A stretch of DNA of 64,000 bases, taken from Myxococcales bacterium. Its GTDB lineage: Bacteria > Myxococcota > Polyangia > Nannocystales > Nannocystaceae. A program made the translations under genes and the position numbers. This document shows positions 26,172-35,331 of this stretch, piece by piece (the first letter of the stretch is position 1; every line of letters starts with the position of its first letter). Location of the stretch: NCBI GenBank assembly GCA_016793465.1, contig JAEUJW010000040.1, positions 310,001 through 374,000 on the forward strand, in the 5' to 3' direction. Under the pieces are notes generated by a model. It ran no database searches, was not told where the DNA came from, and saw only the letters and a list, made by a program, of their open reading frames with translations.

Positions 26172-26906
26172 ATGCGCACCTGGACTCGCCTCACGCTCAC
26201 CCTCCTGCTCCCGCTCGCCGTCGGCTGCGACAACGACAAAGATCCGACGGTGACCACCGCGCCGTCCTCGACGAGCGAGCCCGGCACCTCCGAGCCCGAG
26301 GTCACCACCGGCGAGGTCGTGACCGCCGGCGACGCCGGCGACACCAGCGACTCCCAGGCCAGCCAGTCCGACCCGACGTCGGCCACCGACCCGACCTCCG
26401 ACTCGACGACCACCACCGACCCGACCGTGACCTCCGACCCGTCGGCGAGCGACCCCTCGACGACCACCACCAACAACCCGAGCGACCCCTCGACCAGCAA
26501 CTCGAGCGACCCCTCGACCACCGGCGACCCCGACGAGGGCGCCACCCAGCTGTGCGTCGACACCATCAACATGTACCGCGCGACCATCGGCGTGCCCGCG
26601 CTGGCCCGCTGGACCGACGCCGAGGTCTGCTCCGACGCCGAGGCCCAGAGCGACGGCGAGACCAACACCCCGCACGGCGCCTTCGGCATGTGCGGGGAGG
26701 GCGCCCAGAACGAGTGCCCCGGCTGGCCCGCCCCGCCCGAGACGATGATCGAGAACTGCCTGGCCCAGATGTGGGCCGAGGGCCCGGGCGACGACTTCCC
26801 GACCCACGGCCACTACATCAACATGAGCAACCCGGCCTACACGAAGGTCGCCTGCGGCTTCGCCATCGTCAACGGCGAGGTCTGGGCCGTGCAGAACTTC
26901 CAGTGA
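26172..26906 (+). CDS. Lipoprotein with CAP/SCP domain, 244 aa
   Basis: Lipobox AVGC follows a 16-residue hydrophobic signal; a ~100-residue Thr/Ser/Asp/Pro linker with TSDP and SDPST units follows. The C-terminal ~125 residues are a CAP (cysteine-rich secretory, PR-1) domain: INMYRATIGVPALAR, the active-site-like His in HGHYINMSNPAYTKVACGFA and four or more cysteines. Such proteins bind sterols or lipids or act as surface effectors. TAGCGT lies 11 nt upstream of ATG 26172. Confidence 0.85.
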   Translation: MRTWTRLTLTLLLPLAVGCDNDKDPTVTTAPSSTSEPGTSEPEVTTGEVVTAGDAGDTSDSQASQSDPTSATDPTSDSTTTTDPTVTSDPSASDPSTTTTNNPSDPSTSNSSDPSTTGDPDEGATQLCVDTINMYRATIGVPALARWTDAEVCSDAEAQSDGETNTPHGAFGMCGEGAQNECPGWPAPPETMIENCLAQMWAEGPGDDFPTHGHYINMSNPAYTKVACGFAIVNGEVWAVQNFQ

Positions 26907-26947
26907 CCCCGCGGCGGATTTAATTATTGATAATCGGGCCCCGCGGC

Positions 26948-26953
26948 TACCCT
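26948..26953 (+). promoter_or_regulatory. -10 element (TACCCT) with an AT-rich upstream segment
   Basis: TACCCT ends 7 nt before GTG 26961. Upstream lies an AT-rich stretch (26919-26934) with TTGATA at 26927-26932, a plausible -35 at a short 15-bp spacing. Confidence 0.6.
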
Positions 26954-26960
26954 CGCGGCC

Positions 26961-28115
26961 GTGAGCCTCGACCTGTTCGCCGTCGTCGCACCTGGCCTCG
27001 AGGACATCTGCGCCGCCGAGCTCGCCGCCCTCGGCCTCGCCCCGACCGCGCTGCCCGGCGGCGTCGCCTTCTCCGGCGACGTGCACGCGCTCGCGGCCGC
27101 CAACCTCCACCTCGCGACCGCCACCCGCGTGCTCGTCCGCCTCGGCGAGTTCCACGCCCCCGGCTTCCCCGAGCTCCACCGCCGCGCCGCCCGCCTGCCG
27201 TGGGAGGCCCACTTCGCCGGCGCCCCCCGCGTCGACGTCCAGGTCACCGCCCACAAGTCGCGCCTCCACCACACCGGCGGCATCCGCGAGCGAATCATCA
27301 AGGGCATGACGGAGCGCCTCGGCCTCGCCCCCGCGCTCGCGACCGCCGCCGACGACGACGACGCCGACGCCGACGACACCACCCGCGTGGTCGTCCGCCT
27401 CGACCGCGACCGCTGCACCGTCAGCGTCGACAGCTCCGGCGACCCGCTGCACCGCCGCGGCTGGCGCCTCGCCCTCGCCCGCGCCCCCCTGCGCCCGACC
27501 CTCGCCGCCGGCCTGCTGCGCGTCGCCGGCTGGGCCCCGCACGAGCCGCTGCTCGACCCCATGTGCGGCAGCGGCACGCTCGTGCTCGAGGCCGCCCGCC
27601 GCGCCGCCGGCATCCCCCCCGGCATGGACCGCGAGTTCCTGTTCACCCGCTGGCCCGGCCTGCCCGGCGCCGCCGCCCTCGCCGCCGCCCGCCAAAACCT
27701 GCCCCAAAAGCCAGCACCGACGAACCTGACCCAAGAGACACCCCAGATCCTCATCGCCGGCAGCGACCGCGACCCCGGGGCGATCGCCGCCGCCCGCGCC
27801 AACGCCGAGCGCGCCCGCGTGGCCGGGCGCGTGCGCCTCGACGTCCGCCCGCTCTCCGCCTGCGAGCCCCCGCCCGGCCCCGGCCTCGTGCTGTGCAACC
27901 CGCCCTACGGCGTCCGCGTCGGCAAGCGCGGCCCCCTGCGCGACCTCTACGCCGGGCTCGGCCAGGTCCTGCGCGCCCGCTGCCCCGGCTGGCGCGTGGC
28001 CCTGCTCTGCGGCGACGAGCTGTGGCGCCACACCGACCTCCCGCTGGCCGTCACCCGCCACCTGCGCAACGGCGGCCTGCCCGTCCAATTCGTGCAGGGC
28101 CACGTGCCCGCATGA
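26961..28115 (+). CDS. THUMP-domain SAM-dependent RNA methyltransferase (RlmL-N/TrmN-like), 384 aa
   Basis: N-terminal ferredoxin-like and THUMP domains (about 1-160, FAVVAPGLEDICAAELAALG), then a Rossmann methyltransferase with DPMCGSGTLVLEA (SAM loop, about 197-209) and the catalytic NPPYGVRVG (about 313-321), typical of guanine-N2 methylation in rRNA or tRNA. An Asp-rich insertion (about 132-142) is unusual. GTG 26961 is decided by TACCCT 7 nt upstream; there is no ribosome site. Whether the target is 23S rRNA or tRNA is not clear. Confidence 0.85.
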   Translation: MSLDLFAVVAPGLEDICAAELAALGLAPTALPGGVAFSGDVHALAAANLHLATATRVLVRLGEFHAPGFPELHRRAARLPWEAHFAGAPRVDVQVTAHKSRLHHTGGIRERIIKGMTERLGLAPALATAADDDDADADDTTRVVVRLDRDRCTVSVDSSGDPLHRRGWRLALARAPLRPTLAAGLLRVAGWAPHEPLLDPMCGSGTLVLEAARRAAGIPPGMDREFLFTRWPGLPGAAALAAARQNLPQKPAPTNLTQETPQILIAGSDRDPGAIAAARANAERARVAGRVRLDVRPLSACEPPPGPGLVLCNPPYGVRVGKRGPLRDLYAGLGQVLRARCPGWRVALLCGDELWRHTDLPLAVTRHLRNGGLPVQFVQGHVPA

Positions 28116-28176
28116 ACGGCGCAGCGCCCCCGCGGCGGCTCAAACCCGCCCGGCCGCCCGCGTGAGGCCCGCGTGA

Positions 28177-28182
28177 TACCCT
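28177..28182 (+). promoter_or_regulatory. -10 element (TACCCT) for corA, leaderless spacing
   Basis: TACCCT ends 7 nt before GTG 28190, matching the window-wide pattern. Confidence 0.6.
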
Positions 28183-28189
28183 CGCCCGC

Positions 28190-29188
28190 GTGATCACCCT
28201 GCACGTGTTCCACGCCACGCGCGGCCACTGGATCGAGTCCGACCTCGGCCGGCTCCGGCACCTCCACGCCGACCCGCTGGTCGTCTTCTGGCTCGACCTC
28301 GATCACCCGAGCGACGAGGAGTCGAAGGTCCTGACCGACGTGTTCGCCTTCCACCCGCTGGCCGTGGAGGACGCGCTGCAGGACTACGGCCACCCGAAGA
28401 TCGACACCTTCAACGACTACGTGTTCATGATCGTGCACGGGATCGACTTCTCCAGGCTCGACCTGAAGAAGTCGCTCGAGGTCAGCACGGTCGAGCTCGA
28501 CATCTTCTTCGGCGAGCGCTTCCTCGTCACCCACCACTCCGACTCGTCCATCCGCTCGGTCCACCAGCTGCACGAGGCCATGAAGGAGCCCGGCCACCGC
28601 CCGTGGACCACGGTGCGCCTGCTCCACTACCTGCTCGACCGCCTGGTCGACAACTACCTCCCGGTCATGGACGAGATCGGCGCCCGCCTCGAGCTGCTCG
28701 AGGACCAGATCGTCCACAAGCCCACGCCCGACCTGCTGGAGGCCGTGCTCGAGGCCAAGAAGACGGTGCTGCGCCTGCGCCGCATGACCGCCCACCAGCG
28801 CATCGTGCTCGAGTCGCTGGCCCGCGGCCACCTCGAGACGATCCCCCGCGACAGCCTCGCGTTCTTCCGCGACATCTACGATCACTTCGTGCGCATCGCC
28901 GACCTCGCCGAGGCCTACCGCGAGGGCGCCCAGTCGGCCATCGAGGCCTACCTCTCGATCTCCGCCAACAAGACCAACGAGATCATGAAGGTCCTCACCC
29001 AGATCTCCACCGTCATGCTGCCCCTCACCTTCATCGCCGGCCTCTACGGCATGAACTTCAAAGTCATGCCCGAGCTGACCTGGGGCGAGGAGGCCGGCAA
29101 ACCCTACGGCTACCTGTTCGCGCTCGGCCTCATGGCCACCACCGCGATCGCCCTCCTCGTGTGGTTCCGCCGCCGCCAGTGGCTCTAA
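28190..29188 (+). CDS. corA: CorA-family magnesium/cobalt transporter, 332 aa
   Basis: Pentameric divalent-cation channel of the inner membrane. A large N-terminal cytoplasmic domain, a long coiled-coil helix, and two C-terminal transmembrane helices with the signature YGMNFKVMPE at about residue 285-294 and a following basic C-terminus (WFRRRQWL). Length is normal. GTG 28190 follows TACCCT by 7 nt. The gene stands alone between the methyltransferase and glgC. Confidence 0.93.
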   Translation: MITLHVFHATRGHWIESDLGRLRHLHADPLVVFWLDLDHPSDEESKVLTDVFAFHPLAVEDALQDYGHPKIDTFNDYVFMIVHGIDFSRLDLKKSLEVSTVELDIFFGERFLVTHHSDSSIRSVHQLHEAMKEPGHRPWTTVRLLHYLLDRLVDNYLPVMDEIGARLELLEDQIVHKPTPDLLEAVLEAKKTVLRLRRMTAHQRIVLESLARGHLETIPRDSLAFFRDIYDHFVRIADLAEAYREGAQSAIEAYLSISANKTNEIMKVLTQISTVMLPLTFIAGLYGMNFKVMPELTWGEEAGKPYGYLFALGLMATTAIALLVWFRRRQWL

Positions 29189-29329
29189 AGCACGGGACTG
29201 CAGCGGTGATCTCCCGACGCGAACGCCGTTCGCTCGCCGGCGCAGAAACCTCCGCCCCCGCGGATCCTCCGAAACGTTGATCCGTGGCCCCCGCGGGTGT
29301 TACTTGTCGCGATCAGGAGTGGTCCCACC

Positions 29330-30592
29330 ATGGCCTTCGAACCCAGCCTGCGCGAGCTGACCCGCTCCGCCCTCACCCTCGTCCTCGCCGGCGGCCGCGG
29401 CTCCCGCCTCGGCCCCCTCACCGACCGCCGGGCCAAGCCCGCCGTCCACTTCGGCGGCAAGTTCCGCATCATCGACTTCGCCCTGTCGAACGCCATCAAC
29501 TCCGGCTTTCGCCAGATGGCCGTGCTCACCCAGTATAAGTCGCACTCGCTGCTGCGCCACCTCCAGCGCGGCTGGAGCTTCCTGCGCGGCGAGATGAACG
29601 AGTTCGTCGACCTCCTGCCCGCCCAGCAGCGCATCAACGAGGAGAACTGGTACCGCGGCACCGCCGACGCCGTCTACCAGAACATCGACATCTTCCACAG
29701 CGTGCGCCCCTCGCACGTCATCATCCTCGCCGGCGACCACATCTATAAAATGGACTACGGCAAGATGCTGTGGTCGCACGTGCTGCGCGGCGCCGAGGTC
29801 ACGGTCGCCTGCATCGAGGTCCCGCGCATGGAGGCCACCGGCTTCGGCGTGATGGCCGTCGACGACCACGACCGCGTGATCAAATTCGTCGAGAAGCCCA
29901 AGGACCCGCCGCCGATGCCCGGCCACCCCGACCTCGCGCTGGCGAGCATGGGCGTGTACATCTTCAACGGCAACTTCTTGTGGGACCAGCTGGCCCGCGA
30001 CACCGCCGACCCGCACTCGAGCCACGACTTCGGCAAGGACATCATCCCCTTCCTGGTCGACCGCCGCGCGGCGATCTACGCCCACCGCTTCACCGACAGC
30101 TGCGTGCGCAGCGAGCCCGGCGCGCCGTCCTACTGGCGCGACGTCGGCACCATCGACGCCTACTGGGAGGCCAACATCGACCTCACCAGCGTGGTCCCGC
30201 CGCTCGACCTCTACGACCCCAACTGGCGCATCTGGACCTACCAGGAGCAGCTCCCGCCGGCCAAGTTCGTGCACGACGAGGACAACCGCCGCGGCAGCGC
30301 GATCAACTCGATGGTGTCCGGCGGCTGCATCCTCTCGGGCGCGGAGATCCGCCGCTCGCTGCTGTTCTCGAACGTGCGCGCCCACTCGTACTCTCGCCTC
30401 GAGGGCGCCGTCGTGCTGCCCGACGTCGTCATCAACCGCCGCGCTCGCCTGTCCAAGGTCGTCATCGACCGCGGCGTCGTCATCCCCGAGGGCCTCGTCG
30501 TCGGCGAGGACCCCGAGGCCGACGCCCGCCGCTTCGCCCGCACCCAGAACGGCGTCACCCTCATCACCCAGGCCATGCTCCACAAGCTCTGA
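29330..30592 (+). CDS. glgC: Glucose-1-phosphate adenylyltransferase (ADP-glucose pyrophosphorylase), 420 aa
   Basis: Makes ADP-glucose from glucose-1-phosphate and ATP, the committed step of bacterial glycogen synthesis. [20 protein letters not shown] is the nucleotide-binding loop (about residues 15-34); [19 protein letters not shown] and the substrate loop FVEKPKDP follow, then a C-terminal left-handed beta-helix with hexapeptide repeats. ATG 29330 has AGGAG 10 nt upstream. glgA follows 6 bp later, so the two are an operon. An AT-rich codon cluster at 29743-29751 encodes YKM. Confidence 0.95.
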   Translation: MAFEPSLRELTRSALTLVLAGGRGSRLGPLTDRRAKPAVHFGGKFRIIDFALSNAINSGFRQMAVLTQYKSHSLLRHLQRGWSFLRGEMNEFVDLLPAQQRINEENWYRGTADAVYQNIDIFHSVRPSHVIILAGDHIYKMDYGKMLWSHVLRGAEVTVACIEVPRMEATGFGVMAVDDHDRVIKFVEKPKDPPPMPGHPDLALASMGVYIFNGNFLWDQLARDTADPHSSHDFGKDIIPFLVDRRAAIYAHRFTDSCVRSEPGAPSYWRDVGTIDAYWEANIDLTSVVPPLDLYDPNWRIWTYQEQLPPAKFVHDEDNRRGSAINSMVSGGCILSGAEIRRSLLFSNVRAHSYSRLEGAVVLPDVVINRRARLSKVVIDRGVVIPEGLVVGEDPEADARRFARTQNGVTLITQAMLHKL

Positions 30593-30598
30593 GCACCC

Positions 30599-32050
30599 AT
30601 GCGCGTCCTGTTCGTCGCCTCCGAAGTCTTCCCCCTCGTCAAGACCGGCGGCCTCGCCGACGTCGTCGGCGCCCTGCCCCCGGCCCTCGCCAGCCTCGGC
30701 CTCGACGTCCGCGTGCTCGTGCCCGGCTACCCCAAGGTGCTCGACGGCCTCGACGTCACCGGCAAGGTCGTGCGCCTCGGCGGCCTCGTCGGCGCCGGCT
30801 CGGCCCGCCTGCTCTACGGCCGCGCCGGCAACCTCGAGCTGCTCGTGCTCGACGCCCCGCAGCTCTACGAACGGCCGGGCAACCCCTACACCGGCCCCGA
30901 CGGCCGCGACTGGCCCGACAACCACCGCCGCTTCGGCGCCCTCTGCGACGCCGCGGCCTGGCTCGCCGGCCCCGAGGGCGGGGCCGAGCGCTGGCGCCCC
31001 GACGTGATCCACGGCCACGACTGGCAGTCGGGCCTCGCCCCCGCCTACGTCGCGCTGACGGAGGGCCGGAAGAAGCCCGCGACGATCACCACCGTGCACA
31101 ACCTGGCCTACCAGGGCGTGTTCTCCCGCGACGTGATGCACGAGCTCCGCCTCCCGCCGTGGACCTTCGACGTCCAGGGCGTCGAGTACTACGGCCACCT
31201 CGGCTTCCTCAAGGCCGGCCTGTGGTACAGCGACAAGATCACCACGGTCAGCCCGACCTACGCCCGCCAGATCCAGACCCAGACCTACGGCCACGGCATG
31301 GAGGGCCTGTTAAAAACTCGCGACGCCGACCTCCACGGAATTCTCAACGGCATCGACACCGCGATCTGGGACCCCGCGACCGACCCCCACATCGCCGCGC
31401 GCTACGACGCCGGCGATCCGTTCCCGGGCAAAAAATTGAACAAGCTCGCGGTGCAGGCGGCGATGGGCCTCGCGCGCGACCCCGACGCCCCGCTGTTCTG
31501 CGTGATCTCCCGCCTCGTGACCATGAAGGGCCTCGACCTGCTGCTCAGCGCCGGCACGACCCTGCTGCGCCGCGGCGCCCAGCTGGCGATCCTCGGCTCC
31601 GGCGAGCAGAAGCTCGAGCAGGGCTTCGACGCCGCCGCCGCCCACTTCCCCGGCCGCGTCGCCGTGCGCCACGGCTACAACGAGCCGCTCGCCCACCTGC
31701 TGCAGGCCGGCTCCGACGCCATCGTCATCCCCTCGCGCACCGAGCCGTGCGGCCTCACCCAGATGTACGCCCTGCGCTACGGCACCATCCCCGTGGTCCG
31801 CCGCACCGGCGGCCTCGCCGACTCGGTCGTCGACGCCAACCCGCAGAACCTCGCCACCGACCGCGCCACCGGCGTGCTGTTCGACGACCCCAGCCCCGAC
31901 GCCATGGCCTGGGCCCTCGGTCGCACCCTCGACCTCCACCAGCACCAGCCGCTGTGGCAGTCGATGGTCCGCCGCGCCATGGCCGAGGACTTCGGCTGGA
32001 CCCACTCGGCCCGCCGCTACGCCGCCCTCTACCAGCAGATCGCCGGCTGA
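30599..32050 (+). CDS. glgA: Glycogen (starch) synthase, GT5 family, 483 aa
   Basis: Elongates alpha-1,4-glucan from ADP-glucose. The N-terminal KTGGLADVVGALP (about residues 15-27) is the ADP-glucose binding signature; HGHDWQSGLAPAY and the C-terminal ELEPCGLTQ-type region (here PSRTEPCGLTQMYALRYG) and RRTGGLADSVVD match GT5 enzymes. Co-transcribed with glgC. AT-rich codons at 31310-31316 (LLKT) and 31430-31438 (KKLN). No branching enzyme or phosphorylase gene is in the window. Confidence 0.95.
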   Translation: MRVLFVASEVFPLVKTGGLADVVGALPPALASLGLDVRVLVPGYPKVLDGLDVTGKVVRLGGLVGAGSARLLYGRAGNLELLVLDAPQLYERPGNPYTGPDGRDWPDNHRRFGALCDAAAWLAGPEGGAERWRPDVIHGHDWQSGLAPAYVALTEGRKKPATITTVHNLAYQGVFSRDVMHELRLPPWTFDVQGVEYYGHLGFLKAGLWYSDKITTVSPTYARQIQTQTYGHGMEGLLKTRDADLHGILNGIDTAIWDPATDPHIAARYDAGDPFPGKKLNKLAVQAAMGLARDPDAPLFCVISRLVTMKGLDLLLSAGTTLLRRGAQLAILGSGEQKLEQGFDAAAAHFPGRVAVRHGYNEPLAHLLQAGSDAIVIPSRTEPCGLTQMYALRYGTIPVVRRTGGLADSVVDANPQNLATDRATGVLFDDPSPDAMAWALGRTLDLHQHQPLWQSMVRRAMAEDFGWTHSARRYAALYQQIAG

Positions 32051-32167
32051 GCTCCTCGTCCGGCGTCGGGTTCGAGCGGCCCGCGGCGATCCCCCGCACC
32101 GCCTCCGTCCCTCACGTCGGCGCGCGACACTTCGCCAGCGGGGTCGTCGGCGCGCGACCCGCTCAGC

Positions 32168-32725
32168 TCACGGCGGGTTGCCGTTGGCCCCGATGAGCCC
32201 GCCCTGCAGGCGGAAGTTCGCCGAGTTCGAGACCCCCTGGTTCGAGGTCGGCTGGCCCATCGTGAACACCATCGTGAAGTTGGCGCTGCTCGCACGGGTC
32301 CCGCTGTTCACGGTCTGACTCACCGACCGACCGCTCACCCCGCCGCCCGTCGTCGTGTCCGTGTCGGTATCGGTGTCGGTGTCCGTGTCGCTCGTGGTGC
32401 CCGCCGTCGTGCCCGTGCTGGTGTCCGTGGACGTGGTCGTCAGCACCGGCATCGTCGTGTCCGTGGTCGACGTCGACGGGTCGGTGGTCGTCGGCGGATC
32501 CGTCGTCGGCACGTCGGTCGTCGACGGGTCGGTGGTCGGCGTGTCCGTGGTCGGCTCGGTCGTCGTCGGCTTGGTCGTCGTCGGCGGCTCCTGCGTCGTG
32601 CCCGCCGACGTGCCCGTCCCGGACCCGCTGTCCGTCTCCGTGCCGGCCACGAAGTCGTCGCCGCACGCGCCGGCGAGCAGCGCCCCCAACACCATCACCG
32701 GGCCCCACTGTGCGGATCGACGCAT
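32168..32725 (-). CDS. Thr/Asp/Ser-rich lipoprotein, 185 aa
   Basis: Signal peptide with lipobox LLAGAC (about residue 20), then ~100 residues of TTDPT-type repeats including TDTDTDTDTD (about 120-130), and a short C-terminal segment with GQPTSNQGVSNSANFRLQ, typical of myxobacterial secreted proteins and reminiscent of a truncated surface domain. The start at 32725 is preferred because an upstream GTG adds residues not typical of a signal peptide. Function unknown. Confidence 0.65.
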   Translation of the reverse strand: MRRSAQWGPVMVLGALLAGACGDDFVAGTETDSGSGTGTSAGTTQEPPTTTKPTTTEPTTDTPTTDPSTTDVPTTDPPTTTDPSTSTTDTTMPVLTTTSTDTSTGTTAGTTSDTDTDTDTDTDTTTGGGVSGRSVSQTVNSGTRASSANFTMVFTMGQPTSNQGVSNSANFRLQGGLIGANGNPP

Positions 32726-32941
32726 CCCCCACCCCCTCGGACAACCGTTGACCACCAAGACCCGGCGACTCTACACGAACCGGTCCGCGGCCAGCAACGC
32801 GGCGGAGGATCCGCGGGGTCCCCGGCGGCGACGCCGTCGGCGCACAAGCGCACATCCATGATAAAGCCCGAGGAGCGCCATGGAGCGCGCGTCCGCGGCA
32901 TATCCTCGGCCGAGCCGCCTGTGGTATGGAGGAGGGCCGCG

Positions 32942-33721
32942 ATGTCCTCTCCTCGTGCACTCGCCCTGAGCTGGTCCTGCGCCCTGGCCCTGTTCGCCTG
33001 CGACGCCCCCCCGACGCCCCAGCAGACTCCGCCGGCCGACGCCGCCAGGCAGGACCCCGACGCCGCCGCCAAGGCCGAGGCCGTCGCCCAGGAGCATTAT
33101 TTAAAGGCCCTCGAGCTCGAGGCCGCCGGTCGCTACGTCGAGGCCAAGATCGAGGTCGACCAGGCCCTCACCAACGGCGCCGGCCGCGACGCGCACATCC
33201 TCGCCGCCAAGCTCGCCGTCCTCCGCAACGATCTCCCCGCCGCCAGCGACCTGCTCGCCAGATACGCCGGCGACACCAACGACGCGCTCGTCCAGTACAA
33301 CCTCGGCCTCATCGCCCAGCGCCGCAACGAGTACAACCGCGCCCGCAACGCCTACCTCGCCGCCGCCAAGGCCGACCCCACCCTCGCCGCCGCCCGCTTC
33401 AACCTCGCCATCCTCACCTGGGACGCCGGCGTCCAGGAAGAAGCCAGGCACCACGCCCGCAAGTTCCTCGAGATGGCCCCCGCCGACCCCCGCGGCGCCG
33501 AGCTCCGCGCCAAGGTCCAGCTCGACGCCGGCCCCGCGGGCGCCACCCCGGCCGGCCCCGCCACCGGCGCCGCCACGGCCGTCGACCCCGCCCCGGGCAC
33601 CCGACCCGCCCCCGCCGCGAAGACGGACGACGCCGGCCTTAAAGACCCCTTCAACCGCAAGGACCAGTCGGCCCGCGACGTCAACGGCCTCAAGGACCCC
33701 CTGGCCAAGAAGGCCGGCTGA
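32942..33721 (+). CDS. TPR-repeat lipoprotein, 259 aa
   Basis: Lipobox ALFAC (about residue 20), a short Ala/Pro linker, then four to five TPR-like helical repeats (HYLKALELEAAGRYVEAKIE; NYNLGLIAQRRNEYNRARNA; ARFNLAILTWDAGVQEEARH), followed by an Ala/Pro/Gly-rich tail with two GLKDP motifs. Probably a scaffold in the periplasm or outer membrane. It converges with the collagen-like gene across a palindrome. AT-rich codons occur at 33097-33105 (HYLK) and 33639-33643 (LK). Confidence 0.75.
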   Translation: MSSPRALALSWSCALALFACDAPPTPQQTPPADAARQDPDAAAKAEAVAQEHYLKALELEAAGRYVEAKIEVDQALTNGAGRDAHILAAKLAVLRNDLPAASDLLARYAGDTNDALVQYNLGLIAQRRNEYNRARNAYLAAAKADPTLAAARFNLAILTWDAGVQEEARHHARKFLEMAPADPRGAELRAKVQLDAGPAGATPAGPATGAATAVDPAPGTRPAPAAKTDDAGLKDPFNRKDQSARDVNGLKDPLAKKAG

Positions 33722-33826
33722 GCCCTCGGCGACGCTCTCGCCCCGCTGTCACTTTCTCACCGCCCCACACGCGCCGGCGGCCGCGCGAGCGACGATTCTT
33801 CGGCGGCCGCCGTCGCGCAACAGCGG

Positions 33827-33846
33827 CCGGCGGATCGCTCCGCCGG
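33827..33846. terminator. Perfect hairpin between convergent genes
   Basis: CCGGCGGA / TCCGCCGG (33827-33834, 33839-33846) with a 4-nt loop, between the TPR gene and the collagen-like gene. No T-run; function as a terminator is uncertain. Confidence 0.4.
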
Positions 33847-33860
33847 TCCCGCGCGACGCC

Positions 33861-35180
33861 TCAGCCGTTGCTGAGAATGACGTAGCCGTTGGCGCTCGTG
33901 CTGTTGACGATCGCCGACGTCGGATCCGTGTCGATGCACATGCCCACGGTCAGGCCGCCCGTGACACCCGGCACCGTCGTACCGGACGCCGACACCGGCG
34001 CCCGGATCCCGTTCGTGACGGTGTGGTTGGTCGGATTGCCGCTGTTGAACGGGACGAGCGGATTGCCCATCCCGCCGGCGCGCCAGCAGAGGTCGAGCGC
34101 CACGGTCCCGTTCGCGGACGGAATGATCGAGGTCGAGACGCTGCCGGTCAGCCGCTGGGTGATCGTGGTCACGTTGATCACCGCGGTGCCGCCGATGAAC
34201 GTGTACGGCGCGTTGGCATTGACCGCCAGGACGGTGCCCTGAAGCCGACTGACCGAGAGGATGCCGTCGGTCCCGTTGATCCCGTTGATCCCGTTCGCCC
34301 CCGCAGGTCCCGCAGGACCCGCAGGACCCGCAGGACCCGCAGGACCCGCAGGACCCGCAGGACCCACAGCTCCCGCCGGACCCGCCGGCCCCGCAGGCCC
34401 CACCGGACCGATCGGCCCCGCCGGCCCCGCCGGCCCCACCGGTCCGATCGGCCCCTGCATCCCATCCGCGCCCGCCGGACCCGCCGGCCCCGCCGGCCCC
34501 GCCGGTCCGACCGCACCATCGGCCCCCGCCGGACCCGCTGGCCCCGCCGGACCCACAGCCCCAGCCGGCCCCGCCGGACCCGCCGGACCCACAGCCCCAG
34601 CCGGCCCAGCCGGACCCGCAGGGCCCACCGCGCCCGCCGGCCCCGCAGGACCCACCGCGCCCGCCGGACCCGCCGGACCCGCCGGCCCCTGCAGCCCCGA
34701 CGGATCGCCGACCCACTGCCCGTCGCTGTTGATCACCTCGCCGAAGTTTTGAATGTTGACGCTGGTCGGGTTGATCACCCCGCGCACGTCGCCCGCGAAC
34801 ATCGCGTACGGCACGCTGGCGATCGCCGCGCGCGGCGTCATCTCGTCGTCCGCGCCGACGGTGATGCCGAGCCAGCGCACCGTTCCATCGAACACCACGC
34901 CGTCGAGCGGCGTCGTCTCGCCGAGCCGCACCGAGAAGTAGCCCTCGTCGAAGTTGATGTTGATCGTCTCGGTCCACAGCTCGTTGCCGGCGTTCTCCGC
35001 GTCATAGATCGTGAACGTCACGTCCTGGGCCCCGACCACCGGCGTGCCGACCATGTCGAACAGCCGCCCCTGGTGGGTCACAGTCGCCGGCACGTCGGCC
35101 CGCGCCGGCTGCTCGCCGAGCAACCAACCTGCGATCAGCGTCGCACCCATCACCCATCGCCGCATCCCGTTCATCCTCAT
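33861..35180 (-). CDS. Exported collagen-like protein, 439 aa
   Basis: Signal peptide (about 1-28, cleavage after PARA), an N-terminal beta-rich domain (about 29-160, with [18 protein letters not shown] and [13 protein letters not shown], as found in bacterial surface fibre proteins), then 48 uninterrupted Gly-X-Y triplets at residues 162-305, mostly GPA, GAV and GAD, then a C-terminal globular domain (about 310-439, with [13 protein letters not shown]) that could act as a trimerisation knob. Bacterial collagens form triple helices without hydroxyproline. ATG 35180 has GGGGAG just upstream. Confidence 0.85.
   Translation of the reverse strand: MRMNGMRRWVMGATLIAGWLLGEQPARADVPATVTHQGRLFDMVGTPVVGAQDVTFTIYDAENAGNELWTETININFDEGYFSVRLGETTPLDGVVFDGTVRWLGITVGADDEMTPRAAIASVPYAMFAGDVRGVINPTSVNIQNFGEVINSDGQWVGDPSGLQGPAGPAGPAGAVGPAGPAGAVGPAGPAGPAGAVGPAGPAGPAGAVGPAGPAGPAGADGAVGPAGPAGPAGPAGADGMQGPIGPVGPAGPAGPIGPVGPAGPAGPAGAVGPAGPAGPAGPAGPAGPAGPAGANGINGINGTDGILSVSRLQGTVLAVNANAPYTFIGGTAVINVTTITQRLTGSVSTSIIPSANGTVALDLCWRAGGMGNPLVPFNSGNPTNHTVTNGIRAPVSASGTTVPGVTGGLTVGMCIDTDPTSAIVNSTSANGYVILSNG
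34266..34697 (-). repeat. Collagen triplet repeat region (48 Gly-X-Y units)
   Basis: 432 bp encoding 48 triplets, GPA being the commonest. Codon usage drifts between copies (CCC/CCG/GCA/GCC mixtures), showing that the run is older than simple slippage but prone to it. Confidence 0.9.
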
Positions 35181-35331
35181 GGCGCTCCCCACTCCCCGCG
35201 AACAACCCAGACAATTCTTAAACCCACGCGCGCCGAACAGCGCGCCGCGCCACTCTACCGAACCGACCGTCCTCCGACAACGGTGACGCCTGTCGCCTCC
35301 CAGCACGCAGACCTGGCCGAAAGCGACCGTC

